A DNA stretch of 64,000 nucleotides from Peribacillus sp. FSL P2-0133. GTDB lineage: Bacteria > Bacillota > Bacilli > Bacillales > DSM-1321. Under the pieces are notes generated by a model that was given only the letters and a program-made list of their open reading frames with translations, was not told the origin of the DNA and did no database searches. A program made the position numbers and the translations under genes. The DNA lies in assembly GCF_037975445.1 (NCBI RefSeq), contig NZ_CP150254.1, forward strand, positions 2,850,001 through 2,914,000, written 5' to 3'. Of the stretch, positions 6,864-16,801 are shown one piece after another (position 1 is the first letter of the stretch; the number at the start of each line of letters is the position of its first letter).

Positions 6864-9278
6864 TCATTTATTTGATTTAGCTGGAATTTTCACTTTTTGA
6901 AATAAACCGGTTTGGATCGCCTTGCTCTCAATGATTTCTTTCCACGGTTCTTGCAATACCGAAATGGCCTCATCTAAACGTTGATTAAGCTCAATTCTTT
7001 TTTGCTTATCACCAATAATCGTCTTAATGGTATCGAACCCTACACGCTCCACCCAGACAGACGTTCTTTCTAAATAATTGGCAGTCTCCCGATAATGTTG
7101 GAGGTATGCACCTGCAATTTCTATTACCTCATCACTTGTTTTCACTTTGCATAATAATTCAGCAGCTCTTAAATGGGTTCCGCCGTTGCCGCCAATATAA
7201 ATTTCCCATGCACCATCCACGCCGACAACACCAAGATCTTTGATACCGGATTCAGCACAATTACGAGGACATGCCGACACGGCCATCTTAACCTTATGCG
7301 GTGTGCCTACACGTTCAAATTTCTTCTCCAGGGCAATGCCAAGCCCAATTGAATCCTGGGTGCCAAAGCGGCAAAAGTTTTCCCCTACGCATGTTTTCAC
7401 AGTTCGAAGGGTTTTTCCGTAAGCATATCCGGAAGGCATATCCAGGTCGGCCCATACACTTGGAAGGTCTTCTTTTTCAACGCCGAACATATCTATTCTT
7501 TGCCCGCCTGTAACCTTAAGTAACTTAACATTATACTTATCGGCAACATTTGCTATTTTCCGTAATTGATCGGGATTAGTGACGCCCCCATACATTCTTG
7601 GCACAACGGAAAATGTACCATCCTTTTGAATATTTGCATGTAGTCTTTCATTTACATAGCGGGATTCTTTTTCGTCCTCATATTCAACAGGATGAATCAT
7701 GCCTAAGTAATAGTTCAGTGCCGGTTTACACTTCGAGCATCCATCACTTGTATTCCAGCCGAGAACATTCATGACTTCTCGAGTATGGGTCAGGTTTTTT
7801 TCGCGTATTTCAGCAACAACTTCATCTCTGGATAAAGTGGTGCACGTGCATATGGATTCCTTATGGTTTGACTCACTGAAATCAGCGCCCAATGTCAGCT
7901 CGAGAATATCACCGACTAACGGCTTACATCCCCCACATGATCTGGAAGCATTTGTGCAGCCTTTTACTTCCTCGATACTTGTTAACCCTTTAGATTCAAT
8001 AGCCGTCACAATATCGCCCTTCGTTACACCATTACAACCACAGACGATTTCTTCATGTGACATCGAAGTGACAAGACTGCTGGGATCTCCACTCGTTCCA
8101 ACTTTTAGATATTCGGAAACGTCGGCATTTTTATTGATCATGCTCAATAGGTTATTGCTTTCCTTTGTATCCCCGAATAATACCGCACCAGAAATTTTCC
8201 CATTTCGAATCATTACTTTTTTGTAAGTACCATTCCATTCATTAAATTCTTTGATTGATTTAGCTTGTTCATCCTCGAAAATTTCCCCAGCCGAAAATAC
8301 ATCAACACCAGATACTTTTAACTTAGTAGACAGCACTGAACCCTCGTAAGATTTGCCATCCAGCCCGCAAATCTTTTTGGCTAATACTTTGCCTTGTTCA
8401 TAAAGGGGAGCGACCAAACCATACACCATCTCACGGTGTTCCGCACATTCACCGACCGAATAAATATTCGGAATTCCTGTCTTCATATAATCGTCCACGA
8501 TAATTCCACGATTGACAGGGATACCGCAATCATTGGCCAATTGAACATTGGGCTTAATCCCAACTGCCATGACCACTAAATCGGCGCTGATTTCCTCCCC
8601 ATCACTAAAGCGTAATCCTTTAACATCAAACTCACCTAAAACCTCCTGTGTTTGTTTCCCAAGATAAAAATTCATTCCCTGGCTTTCAAGTTCCCTTTGC
8701 AGCATTTTTCCTGCTGTTGGGTCCAACTGCCTATCCATCAAATATTCAGAAAGGTGAATAACATCTACCTGCATACCTAGATTTAAAAGACCCCTGGCCG
8801 CTTCAAGACCCAGTAATCCTCCGCCAATGACTGCTGCCTTTTTATAACTTTTTGAATATTCAATCATTTTTTCGCAATCTTCAATATTTCGAAAGGCTGT
8901 CACTCCTTTTTTATCAGCACCCTTTATCGGTAGAATGAAAGGGATTGACCCGGTTGCTAAAATTAATTGATCATATTCGACTGCCCGATTTGTGTCTGAG
9001 TATATGATTTGCTTTGCGGTGTCGATGTTCGTGACCGTTTCACCTGAAAAAAGTGTAATATTATTCTCTTTGTACCAGTTCCAATCATTTATTGTAATAT
9101 CATCTATCGTCGTAGCCCCTTGCAATACATTCGAAAGTTGGATTCGATCATAATTCGGATGTGGCTCACTTCCGAAGACAGTCACCTCAAACCTTTCTGG
9201 TTGAATTTTCAAAATTTCTTCTATACACCTTACTCCAGCCATACCATTCCCAATGAGTGCCAATTTCTGCTTAGCCAT
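6864..9278 (-). CDS. nirB: NADH-dependent assimilatory nitrite reductase large subunit
   Basis: A protein of 804 residues. The amino half is an FAD/NAD(P)H oxidoreductase (LIGNGMAGVRCIEEIL; AAVIGGGLLGLEAARGLLNL). Two BFD-like [2Fe-2S] modules follow (CGCNGVTKGD...CTNASRSCGGCKPL and CTCTTLSRDE...SDGCSKCKPALNYYLG). The siroheme/[4Fe-4S] sulfite-reductase-like domain ends the protein, with CVGENFCRFG and ACPRNCAES giving all four cluster and heme cysteines. It reduces nitrite to ammonium with electrons from NADH. Length and domain order are those of Bacillus NasD/NirB. It is the first gene of the nirBD operon and faces away from tnrA, with a TnrA-type box between them. Confidence 0.95.
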   Translation of the reverse strand: MAKQKLALIGNGMAGVRCIEEILKIQPERFEVTVFGSEPHPNYDRIQLSNVLQGATTIDDITINDWNWYKENNITLFSGETVTNIDTAKQIIYSDTNRAVEYDQLILATGSIPFILPIKGADKKGVTAFRNIEDCEKMIEYSKSYKKAAVIGGGLLGLEAARGLLNLGMQVDVIHLSEYLMDRQLDPTAGKMLQRELESQGMNFYLGKQTQEVLGEFDVKGLRFSDGEEISADLVVMAVGIKPNVQLANDCGIPVNRGIIVDDYMKTGIPNIYSVGECAEHREMVYGLVAPLYEQGKVLAKKICGLDGKSYEGSVLSTKLKVSGVDVFSAGEIFEDEQAKSIKEFNEWNGTYKKVMIRNGKISGAVLFGDTKESNNLLSMINKNADVSEYLKVGTSGDPSSLVTSMSHEEIVCGCNGVTKGDIVTAIESKGLTSIEEVKGCTNASRSCGGCKPLVGDILELTLGADFSESNHKESICTCTTLSRDEVVAEIREKNLTHTREVMNVLGWNTSDGCSKCKPALNYYLGMIHPVEYEDEKESRYVNERLHANIQKDGTFSVVPRMYGGVTNPDQLRKIANVADKYNVKLLKVTGGQRIDMFGVEKEDLPSVWADLDMPSGYAYGKTLRTVKTCVGENFCRFGTQDSIGLGIALEKKFERVGTPHKVKMAVSACPRNCAESGIKDLGVVGVDGAWEIYIGGNGGTHLRAAELLCKVKTSDEVIEIAGAYLQHYRETANYLERTSVWVERVGFDTIKTIIGDKQKRIELNQRLDEAISVLQEPWKEIIESKAIQTGLFQKVKIPAKSNK

Positions 9279-9343
9279 GTTTTGTCCTCCAATAAGATTT
9301 TTTTGAAAGGATTATGTGTTTGATTATAGGAGAGGTCACTATT

Positions 9344-9364
9344 TATAACAACAAGTATGTTATA
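9344..9364. promoter_or_regulatory. 21-bp palindrome at the nirB promoter
   Basis: TATAACA-N7-TGTTATA is a perfect 7-7-7 inverted repeat lying over the probable nirB -10 and start region. It looks like an operator. I cannot match it to the NsrR or Fnr consensus with confidence. Confidence 0.5.
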
Positions 9365-9398
9365 TAATCTCACATGATTTTTGAAAATCAATAATTAA

Positions 9399-9415
9399 TG
9401 TTAGTTTTTATTACA
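9399..9415. promoter_or_regulatory. TnrA/GlnR-type box between nirB and tnrA
   Basis: TGTTAGTTTTTATTACA matches the TnrA consensus TGTNANAWWWTMTNACA at every fixed base except position 7. It is centred about 50-55 bases upstream of the likely nirB start, the usual activating distance. It is also about 40 bases before a possible tnrA start, for which TATAAT at 9435-9440 would be the -10. Confidence 0.78.
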
Positions 9416-9473
9416 AATATTCAGAAAATTAGGATATAATATCCTTATTGATCTAGCATAAATCCAAAATGAG

Positions 9474-9809
9474 GTGATTTTCATCGTCCTGCAAAAAGAA
9501 TCTTATATTGACAGAAAAGTAATATCCATCGGAGTGGTCAGAGAATTAACCGGACTATCAGATAGACAAATTCGGTATTATGAAGAAAGAAAACTCGTTT
9601 TCCCCGAAAGGTCTAAGGGTGGTAACCGTAAATACTCTTTTTCCGACGTCAAGGCACTAGTGGAAATCGCTGATAAAATAGAGGATGGAGTGCAAACCAA
9701 TGAAATTAGACAGGAAAAATTAAAAGAGAACAGAAAAATTGAACAGGAAAAAATGCGAAAAAAAATGCTGCAGGGCCAATTAAATGCTCACTTTGGCCTA
9801 CGTAATTGA
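9474..9809 (+). CDS. tnrA: TnrA, MerR-type nitrogen regulator
   Basis: At most 111 residues. The MerR winged helix ([22 protein letters not shown], residues 20-43) is followed by the TnrA carboxy tail [12 protein letters not shown]. In Bacillus that tail is the segment bound by feedback-inhibited glutamine synthetase, which distinguishes TnrA from GlnR. It activates nitrogen-scavenging genes when glutamine is scarce. The start is uncertain: GTG at 9474 lies inside the ribosome site GAGGTG, the first good spacing falls on an ATC at 9483, and CTG follows at 9489. Conserved residues begin downstream, so the protein is not in doubt. It lies between the nirBD operon and the siroheme gene, inside the pathway it controls. 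Confidence 0.92.
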   Translation: MIFIVLQKESYIDRKVISIGVVRELTGLSDRQIRYYEERKLVFPERSKGGNRKYSFSDVKALVEIADKIEDGVQTNEIRQEKLKENRKIEQEKMRKKMLQGQLNAHFGLRN

Positions 9810-9909
9810 TTTTCGCTAAGAATACGGAACTATTAATTCAATGTCCATATTTCAGTCTTCGATAATATTTTCACCTTGCACTTTTAAAATAACTGTTAAC
9901 ATTGTTACA

Positions 9910-9939
9910 CTGGACATGATGACTTTCATGTCCAGTTTT
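9910..9939 (+). terminator. Terminator after tnrA
   Basis: CTGGACATGA pairs perfectly with TCATGTCCAG around a six-base loop, followed by TTTT on the plus strand. Confidence 0.8.
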
Positions 9940-9992
9940 CCATTTTCACATTTTCATTACAATAAAAGTTTTCTAACTTAATCATTCCTCTT

Positions 9993-10763
9993 CTAAGCGA
10001 ACTCCTTATCTTTTGTCTTCTCTGAAAACCATGATAATTTCTCGGATAAATTCACCACTTCTCCTATTACAATCATGGCGGGATTGGCAACCTGCTCTCT
10101 TGTAACAATCGCCACTATTGAATCGATTGTTCCTGTGAAAGTTCGTTGAAAACCTGTCGTTCCTTGTTCAATGACAGCAACAGCAGTTTCAGCCTTCTTT
10201 CCGCAGGAACGTATTTGTTTACAGATATATGGCAGGTTTTTAATACCCATATAAATAGCAATGGTATCAACACCATGTGCCAAATGATGCCAGTTGATGT
10301 TATCAGGCTTGCCGGTCACGCCGTGTCCTGTGACAATTGCGAAGGAACTCCCCCATTCCCTGTGAGTCACGGGAATTCCAGCATAAGCTGGCGCAGCGAT
10401 TCCGGATGTGATTCCAGGAACAATATCAAACTGAATTCCGTGCTTAACTAGCACTTCTGCTTCCTCGCCCCCTCGTCCAAAGATGAAAGGATCTCCCCCT
10501 TTTAAACGAACGATCGTTTTTCCTTCTATTGATTTACTAATTAACAATTTTTGAATGTCCTCTTGAGAGACACAATGTTTACCAGGCGCTTTACCGCAAT
10601 AAATGTATTCAGCTTCAGATTTACCATATAAAAGCAATTCACGATTAACCAATCGATCATACAAGATGACATCCGCTTCCGCGAGGCATTTGGTTGCCTT
10701 GACAGTAATTAAGTCCGGATCACCTGGTCCAGCACCAACAATATAGACCTTACCTTTTTTCAT
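9993..10763 (-). CDS. nasF: Uroporphyrinogen-III C-methyltransferase (siroheme pathway)
   Basis: About 256 residues. It carries the SUMT signatures VYIVGAGPGDPDLITVKA near the amino end and RLKGGDPFIFGRGGEEAEVL. It makes precorrin-2 from uroporphyrinogen III with two SAM molecules, the first step to the siroheme of NirB. Only the methyltransferase domain is present; no CysG-like dehydrogenase/chelatase is fused. The ATG at 10763 follows AAAGGGG and is preferred over one at 10790. The position next to nas genes suggests NasF rather than a cobalamin enzyme. Confidence 0.9.
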   Translation of the reverse strand: MKKGKVYIVGAGPGDPDLITVKATKCLAEADVILYDRLVNRELLLYGKSEAEYIYCGKAPGKHCVSQEDIQKLLISKSIEGKTIVRLKGGDPFIFGRGGEEAEVLVKHGIQFDIVPGITSGIAAPAYAGIPVTHREWGSSFAIVTGHGVTGKPDNINWHHLAHGVDTIAIYMGIKNLPYICKQIRSCGKKAETAVAVIEQGTTGFQRTFTGTIDSIVAIVTREQVANPAMIVIGEVVNLSEKLSWFSEKTKDKEFA

Positions 10764-10857
10764 CCTTTTTCCCCTTTTATTTTTAGTCATGTAAAATCCA
10801 TTTGATATGGAATGCTATGTGGTTAGGCTTACCCATAATGAACCTAAAAAAGTTATG

Positions 10858-10885
10858 ATTAAAGGGAAGAAAACCTCCCTTTAAT
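10858..10885 (-). terminator. Hairpin overlapping the nasC stop
   Basis: ATTAAAGGGA and TCCCTTTAAT form a perfect 10-bp stem around eight bases, spanning the end of nasC. The following T-run is weak, so it may be a partial terminator or mRNA-stabilising hairpin before nasF. Confidence 0.45.
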
Positions 10886-13031
10886 TAGACGTTAACTCTA
10901 CTATAGGATGTACTTTTACAGCACTGACTTTAAAGCCAGGCATTTTGCATGCGGGATCTAATTCCTTTGAAACGAGACGATTGACATTTTGTGAGTCTGC
11001 CCAATGAAAAGGAACGAATATAGTATCATGGCGAATGGTTGCTGACCATTTGCTTCTTACAACAATACTTCCGCGCCTTGATTCAATTTTCACCAAAGTA
11101 TTGTCTGGAATATGATATTTCTTGGCTGTTTCCGGATGGATTTCCATATATGATTCAAAATTTCTAGCGGATAATGATGAGCTTTTTCTCGTTTGTACTC
11201 CTGTTAAATAATGTGACATGATTCTTCCTGTTGTTAAATAAAGTGGGAAATCCGTACATGGCTGTTCTTTTGGAACAAGAGGCACATTATTAACCACAAC
11301 CATTGCCGCCTTTCCATCCGGGTGGGCAAAAGACGTTTCGAATAACCTTTTTGTCCCTTTATGGTCAATTGTTGGGCATGGCCACAAAATGCCTCCTTCT
11401 TTTCTTAATCGATCATACGTTATACCATAATAATCAGCGGTTCCCCCGCGGCTTGCCACTCTTAATTCTTCGAAAATCTCATTTGCAGATTGAAAGGGAA
11501 AATACTCCCCTTTTCCCAGAGCTTTTGCTATATCACAAATGATTTGCCAATCATGCTTCACTTCCCCAGGCAACGAAAAACTTGCTTCCCGCAACGTTAC
11601 CCGTCCTTCTAAATTTGTCATCGTTCCTTCATCCTCTAAATAAGACGAAGTAGGTAAAATCAAATCAGCCATTCTAGCAGTTTCAGAAACGAACATATCC
11701 ACTGCGACAAGAAACTTTAATTTTTCCAAAGCCTTTTTGACAAAGTTAGCATTTGGATTTGAAACAATTGGGTTGGAACACATTAAAAACATGCCGGTAA
11801 TTTCACCTTCATTTATCTTCTCTATCATTTCGTATGCTGAGACACCTTTACGTGGCAAATCAGCCTCATCGATTCCCCATATTCTTGCAATATGTAATCT
11901 GTGTTTCTCATTTTCAATCATGCGATATCCCGGTAGCTGGTCTGCCTTTTGGCCATGCTCTCTTGCTCCCTGCCCATTCCCCTGTCCAGTAATAGCTCCA
12001 TAGCCCGAATTCACTTTTCCGATTTTCCCTGTAACAATAAGAATATTAAGAAAATTACGAACGGCGGCTGAACCATCAGTTTGCTGCTCAACGCCCCTTG
12101 CTGTAAAAATCATTCCTGATTCTTCTTTCCCGAACATGACAGCCGCTTTTTGAATTTGGTCGCTAGGAACCCCTGTCATTTCGGCAATTTCCTCTAACTG
12201 TAAAGATGTAACATACTCTTTAACTTCGTTATAGCCATTTGAACGTTCCCGGATAAATGCTTCATCAATAAAATCCTCTTCAATGATCACTTTCAATAAT
12301 CCGTTTGCCAAGGCGGCATCCATCCCTGGTTTTACTTTTAGATGCAAGTCGGCCATTTTCGTTGTTGTTGTTTCTCGTGGATCTACAGCAATGATATATG
12401 CACCATTTTGTTTCGCTTTCTCAAAGTACGGCATGATTGTCGGCTGACATTCCGCAATATTCGTGCCTGCCAAGATAATGCACTTTGTGAACGGAACCTC
12501 TGATAAGCTGTTGGTTAGGCCTCTGTCCATGCCAAACGTTTGGCTTGCTGCCGAAGCAGCTGCGGACATGCACAAACGGCCATTATAATCTATATATTTT
12601 GTTTTTAAAGCTGCTCTGGCAAATTTCCCAAGCAAATATGCTTCTTCATTTGAAATGGATGCACTCCCATAAACAGATAATGCATTTACACCATCTTCTG
12701 CTTGAATCTTAGTGAAATTCTCCTTAATGTGGTTTAATGCTTCCTCCCATGTTATTCGAACAAATTCACCATTTTTTTTAAATAATGGGTATTTAATTCG
12801 ATCTTTATGCAGAGCATGTTGGTGTGCATTCATTCCTTTAATACATAAGCGCCCCTCTGAGGTTGGATTATCTTTTCCAATCGTCATATACTTTTTTCTT
12901 GTCACTATTTTTTGTTCCAACAGCTGCATCTTACATTGCATGCTGCAAAATGGACATTGTGTATCATAGCGTTTCTCTGATTGGACCTCTTGTTGCTTCG
13001 TTCGGAAATACTTTAATAATAATTCGGTCAA
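10881..13031 (-). CDS. nasC: Assimilatory nitrate reductase catalytic subunit
   Basis: A protein of 716 residues of the molybdopterin oxidoreductase family. The amino [4Fe-4S] motif is CPFCSMQC with the fourth cysteine in GRLCIKG. The molybdenum-ligand cysteine is in YNGRLCMSAAASA. The carboxy molydop-binding domain contains LYLTTGRIMSHYLTGVQTRK. It reduces nitrate to nitrite in the cytoplasm. The start is TTG directly after GAGGAG. It follows nasB by 96 bases on the same strand and should receive electrons from it. Length matches Bacillus NasC. Confidence 0.93.
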   Translation of the reverse strand: MTELLLKYFRTKQQEVQSEKRYDTQCPFCSMQCKMQLLEQKIVTRKKYMTIGKDNPTSEGRLCIKGMNAHQHALHKDRIKYPLFKKNGEFVRITWEEALNHIKENFTKIQAEDGVNALSVYGSASISNEEAYLLGKFARAALKTKYIDYNGRLCMSAAASAASQTFGMDRGLTNSLSEVPFTKCIILAGTNIAECQPTIMPYFEKAKQNGAYIIAVDPRETTTTKMADLHLKVKPGMDAALANGLLKVIIEEDFIDEAFIRERSNGYNEVKEYVTSLQLEEIAEMTGVPSDQIQKAAVMFGKEESGMIFTARGVEQQTDGSAAVRNFLNILIVTGKIGKVNSGYGAITGQGNGQGAREHGQKADQLPGYRMIENEKHRLHIARIWGIDEADLPRKGVSAYEMIEKINEGEITGMFLMCSNPIVSNPNANFVKKALEKLKFLVAVDMFVSETARMADLILPTSSYLEDEGTMTNLEGRVTLREASFSLPGEVKHDWQIICDIAKALGKGEYFPFQSANEIFEELRVASRGGTADYYGITYDRLRKEGGILWPCPTIDHKGTKRLFETSFAHPDGKAAMVVVNNVPLVPKEQPCTDFPLYLTTGRIMSHYLTGVQTRKSSSLSARNFESYMEIHPETAKKYHIPDNTLVKIESRRGSIVVRSKWSATIRHDTIFVPFHWADSQNVNRLVSKELDPACKMPGFKVSAVKVHPIVELTSN

Positions 13032-13127
13032 GGCTCCTCACCCTTTACTCATGGATTTCTATAGATAACAATTACCCGTTAGTTTTCGTGCATCAAAAGG
13101 TACTTTCCACTACGTTCCTTCTCTGAC

Positions 13128-15449
13128 CTAAGCCATTTCCAGTCGTTGAGATAGTTGCTGACTAAGTTCATTATCAAACAATACTTCTCTAACATGAATT
13201 AAACCCACTCTCTCAATCCATTGCCAAGTCCGTTCTAAATAATTGGCCGTTTCCCGATAATATTGAATAAAGCCGATGATGATTTCAATTGCTTCTTCAT
13301 TTGTTCCAGCTACACATAACAGTTCACCGGCACGTACAGTACGCCCGCTGCTTCCGCCCACATATATTTCCCAGCCCCTGTCAATGCCCATAACACCTAT
13401 ATCTTTCGTTGTTGATCCTGCACCGTTATGCATACAAGCAGATATGCCCATCTTTATCCGGTAAGGTGTTGATACATGCTCCAATCTTTTTTCCAAATCT
13501 ACAGCAAGTAAAAGGGATTGCTTTTTATCACAAGAACAAACATGTTCACCGATACATGTTTTGACGTTTTGAACGGTGTTACCATATTTCGAACTTAACG
13601 GCATGTCTAAATCAGCCCACACACCTGGGAGATCTTCTTTTTTCACACCCATTAAATGAATCCTTTGTTCACTTGTTACCGCCACCTGGGATATATCATA
13701 TTTATCTGCAACATTTGCAATTTTTCGCAAGTCTTTCGCATTCGTCATCCCGCCGTACATTTGCGGGATAACAGAGTATCGGTTATCATTTTGAATTGTT
13801 GCATTCTTTTGTTCGTTTATGAAAAGAGTTTGATGTCTGATCTCGTACTCTGGATCAATCATCCCTAAATAATAGTTCAGGGCTGGCTGACATGTTGAAC
13901 AACCTCCTGTATTTTCCCATCCAAGAACATCCATCGCTTCTTGGACGGATGTTAAATCTTGGAGCTGCATTTTATACACGATTTCATCTTCCGTTAATGT
14001 CGTACATGAACACATTGCAGTTTGTTCATTAGCCTGATCGGAAAGATTACCTTGAATATATGCCAAAAGCTCGGTCACTGCGGGCTTACATCCACCGCAA
14101 GAACCTGAAGCCTTTGTGCATTGTTTAACTTGTTCCACGGTTGTTAATCCCTTATTTTGAACCGCTTCAATGATTGCCCCCTTTGAAACAGCATTACAAT
14201 TGCAAATGATTTCATGATTTGCCATAGAAGCGATTAATCCCTCAGCCGTACTAGGTGATTGGAACAGTACATGCTTTTCTTCTGACGTTACTTCTTGCCG
14301 CTTTAAAATCATATCGAGTAATCGTGAACTGCCGTTTGTATCTCCATACAGAACAGCACCTATGATTTTTCTTCCTTGAAAAACCACCTTTTTATAAACA
14401 CCATCTAATTCATCAAAAGTTGTGATTGATTTCGTTGTTTCATCACCAAGGAAATCTCCAACAGAGAATAACTCAACTCCTGATATTTTCAACTGGGTGG
14501 AAAGGACCGAACCTTGGTATCCGGTGCATTTCATCTCACAAATATGCTTTGCCAGCACTTCGCCTTGTTCATATAGGGGTTTAACCAATCCATAAACAAT
14601 TCCGTGATGTTCAACACATTCACCAACCGCATAAATATTTGGGATGCTGGTTTCTAAATAGTCGTTTACAATAATGGCACGATTTGTATCAATTCCGCTG
14701 TCTTTGGCCAACTGAATATTCGGTCTGACTCCCGCAGCCATAACGACTAAATCTGCTTCCACCTCCGTTCCATCTTTAAAACGGACGCGCTCTACACGCT
14801 CGTTACCGATTATCTCCTGTGTTTCCTTTTTTAAAAGAAAGTTCATTCCCTGGTTTTCCAACTCTTTTTGCAGCAAAAGTGATGCCGTTGAATCAAGCTG
14901 TCTTTCCATTAAATGGTCAGCAATATGAACGACATTCACTTCCATACCAAGGTTTAACAGCCCTCTCGCTGCTTCTAAACCTAATAAACCGCCTCCGATG
15001 ACGACTGCTTTTTTATGCTTGCGCGAAGTTTCAATCATCTTTTGGCAATCTTCAATCGTCCGAAATGCAATGACTCCTTCTTTATCAACACCGGTAACAG
15101 GAAGAATAAATGGGATAGAACCCGTGGCAATTATCAGCTTATCGTAGTAAACTTCCCGTTCTTTGTCTGTTTTTATCTTCCGAGTCTCTTTATCGATTTT
15201 CACAACCGTTTCCCCTGTAAACAATTGGATACTATTCTTCGTATACCAGCCCCTATCATTTATCGCAAGATCTTCAAACGAAGTGTTGCCTTGAAGCACA
15301 GTCGACAATAAGATTCGGTTATAGTTAACGTGTGGTTCGCTACCGAAAATAGTAATCTCAAATGCAGTCGGATCCTTACTTATAATTGACTCAACGCAGC
15401 GTAATCCCGCCATACCGTTCCCTACTAAAACCAGTTTTTGTTTATACAT
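13128..15449 (-). CDS. nasB: Nitrate reductase electron-transfer subunit (NirB-like)
   Basis: A protein of 773 residues, a paralogue of the nearby NirB. The FAD/NAD domain (LVGNGMAGLRCVESI; AVVIGGGLLGLEAARGLLNL) and both BFD-type cysteine modules are intact. The siroheme domain is degenerate: NirB has CVGENFCRFG and ACPRNCAES, while this protein reads CIGEHVCSCD and ACMHNGAGS. The last siroheme/cluster cysteine is lost. It therefore fits NasB, which passes electrons from NADH to NasC, and is not a second nitrite reductase. It lies between nasA and nasC with short gaps, so all three are probably cotranscribed. Confidence 0.9.
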   Translation of the reverse strand: MYKQKLVLVGNGMAGLRCVESIISKDPTAFEITIFGSEPHVNYNRILLSTVLQGNTSFEDLAINDRGWYTKNSIQLFTGETVVKIDKETRKIKTDKEREVYYDKLIIATGSIPFILPVTGVDKEGVIAFRTIEDCQKMIETSRKHKKAVVIGGGLLGLEAARGLLNLGMEVNVVHIADHLMERQLDSTASLLLQKELENQGMNFLLKKETQEIIGNERVERVRFKDGTEVEADLVVMAAGVRPNIQLAKDSGIDTNRAIIVNDYLETSIPNIYAVGECVEHHGIVYGLVKPLYEQGEVLAKHICEMKCTGYQGSVLSTQLKISGVELFSVGDFLGDETTKSITTFDELDGVYKKVVFQGRKIIGAVLYGDTNGSSRLLDMILKRQEVTSEEKHVLFQSPSTAEGLIASMANHEIICNCNAVSKGAIIEAVQNKGLTTVEQVKQCTKASGSCGGCKPAVTELLAYIQGNLSDQANEQTAMCSCTTLTEDEIVYKMQLQDLTSVQEAMDVLGWENTGGCSTCQPALNYYLGMIDPEYEIRHQTLFINEQKNATIQNDNRYSVIPQMYGGMTNAKDLRKIANVADKYDISQVAVTSEQRIHLMGVKKEDLPGVWADLDMPLSSKYGNTVQNVKTCIGEHVCSCDKKQSLLLAVDLEKRLEHVSTPYRIKMGISACMHNGAGSTTKDIGVMGIDRGWEIYVGGSSGRTVRAGELLCVAGTNEEAIEIIIGFIQYYRETANYLERTWQWIERVGLIHVREVLFDNELSQQLSQRLEMA

Positions 15450-15503
15450 TTTATCCCCCCAAACAAGTACTGAAACAAGCCAATATAACCAGTAAACAAA
15501 GAT

Positions 15504-16709
15504 CTAGATCTTAACTGAATTTTTTCCGAGTACCCATGTTTTTTTCCATGAAAGCTGAGCTAGGCCCAGGATAAGCAAAGCCACGATTCCAACTGCGGAA
15601 AATACTAAAAATCCAGTAGCATATGTCCCAGTAATCTGTTTTAACGTACCTAGTATGTTTGGAACCAAGAATCCGCCAACACCTCCGGCAGCTCCTACAA
15701 TTCCTGTGATAAAACCAATTTCTTTAGAGAATCGCTGTGGAACTAATTGAAAAACAGCCCCGTTGCCCATACCGAGAAATAGCATTCCGATGAACAGTAG
15801 GATCGTAACGACAGTAAGAGAATAAAGAAAACTAATCCCAAACATACATATTGTGAGTCCAACGAATAAAAACATAAGCAGTTTAACCCCACCTATTTTA
15901 TCGGCAATAAATCCTCCGACAGGACGAAAGAAACTTCCGGCGATGACACATAATGTAACAAATTCCCCTGCCCTTATTCGTGTTAACCCATACTCATCAA
16001 CAAAAAAGATGCTTAAGAAGCTAGTAAACCCGACAAAGCCCCCAAATGTCACACTGTAAAGAATACAGAAATACCAAGTGTCCGTTATTTTAAATACGTT
16101 GAAATATTCCTTGAGCGGTTTTGCAGGCGGTTGAGATGGTGCGTCTTTTGCGATTAAAATATAAATGACGAATACGACGGTTAAAGGAATCAAAGCTAAT
16201 CCCATAACATTATGCCAGCCAAGAGACTCTGCAATACGCGGTCCAAACAATGTCGCAAAAAGAGTTCCGCTGTTACCGGCTCCCGCAATTCCCATCGCTA
16301 GACCCTGCAAATGCGGGGGATACCAGCGACTGGCCATAGGAAGTGCTGCAGCAAAACTTGCACCTGCCACTCCGAGCAAAATCCCAATTAAATAGAGCTC
16401 GGCTAAACTTTCTCCGAATAACCATCCCCAAAAAAGCGGAATCATCGTAACAAGCATCCCGCCGATCGCTGTTTTCCGCGGGCCGATGCGGTCAGTCAAA
16501 AAACCAAGGACGATTCTAAAAAACGAGCCTCCCAAAATCGGAATAGCTACAATCAAGCCTTTTTCAGCTGGGGAAAGTCCGAAATCCTTTGTAATATAGA
16601 CACCCAGTGCACCTAATAATACCCAAATCATAAAACTGATATCAAAATAAAGGAATGAAGCTAATAATGACGGAGCATGACCGCTTTTTTTCAATTCAGA
16701 TATTTTCAT
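15504..16709 (-). CDS. nasA: Nitrate transporter, NNP family of MFS
   Basis: A protein of 401 residues with about twelve membrane segments. Both nitrate-signature glycine motifs are visible: [19 protein letters not shown] in the first half and [19 protein letters not shown] in the second. The MFS loop [16 protein letters not shown] is also present. It brings nitrate, possibly also nitrite, across the membrane for the reductases encoded just downstream. NasA and NarK share these motifs; the assimilatory neighbours and the TnrA box favour NasA. GGAGAG precedes the ATG. Confidence 0.9.
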   Translation of the reverse strand: MKISELKKSGHAPSLLASFLYFDISFMIWVLLGALGVYITKDFGLSPAEKGLIVAIPILGGSFFRIVLGFLTDRIGPRKTAIGGMLVTMIPLFWGWLFGESLAELYLIGILLGVAGASFAAALPMASRWYPPHLQGLAMGIAGAGNSGTLFATLFGPRIAESLGWHNVMGLALIPLTVVFVIYILIAKDAPSQPPAKPLKEYFNVFKITDTWYFCILYSVTFGGFVGFTSFLSIFFVDEYGLTRIRAGEFVTLCVIAGSFFRPVGGFIADKIGGVKLLMFLFVGLTICMFGISFLYSLTVVTILLFIGMLFLGMGNGAVFQLVPQRFSKEIGFITGIVGAAGGVGGFLVPNILGTLKQITGTYATGFLVFSAVGIVALLILGLAQLSWKKTWVLGKNSVKI

Positions 16710-16749
16710 TTTTCATCTCTCCAATACTTTATTAATTGAATATTTGTTT

Positions 16750-16801
16750 ATTTTACTCTTATAAAAGCAAGATTTCTTTGTTTATGTAAGAAAACATCAC
16801 A
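16750..16801 (-). promoter_or_regulatory. nasA promoter with TnrA box at -50
   Basis: TGTAAGAAAACATCACA at 16785-16801 matches the TnrA consensus with one mismatch. On the minus strand TAAAAT at 16750-16755 is a fair -10, placing the start near 16743 and the box centre about 50 bases upstream. That is the known activating position. No good -35 is present, as expected for an activator-dependent promoter. Confidence 0.8.

Noticed and set aside
13128-15449. A second functional nitrite reductase
   Set aside because: The siroheme cysteine pattern is broken, which fits the NasB electron-transfer subunit instead.
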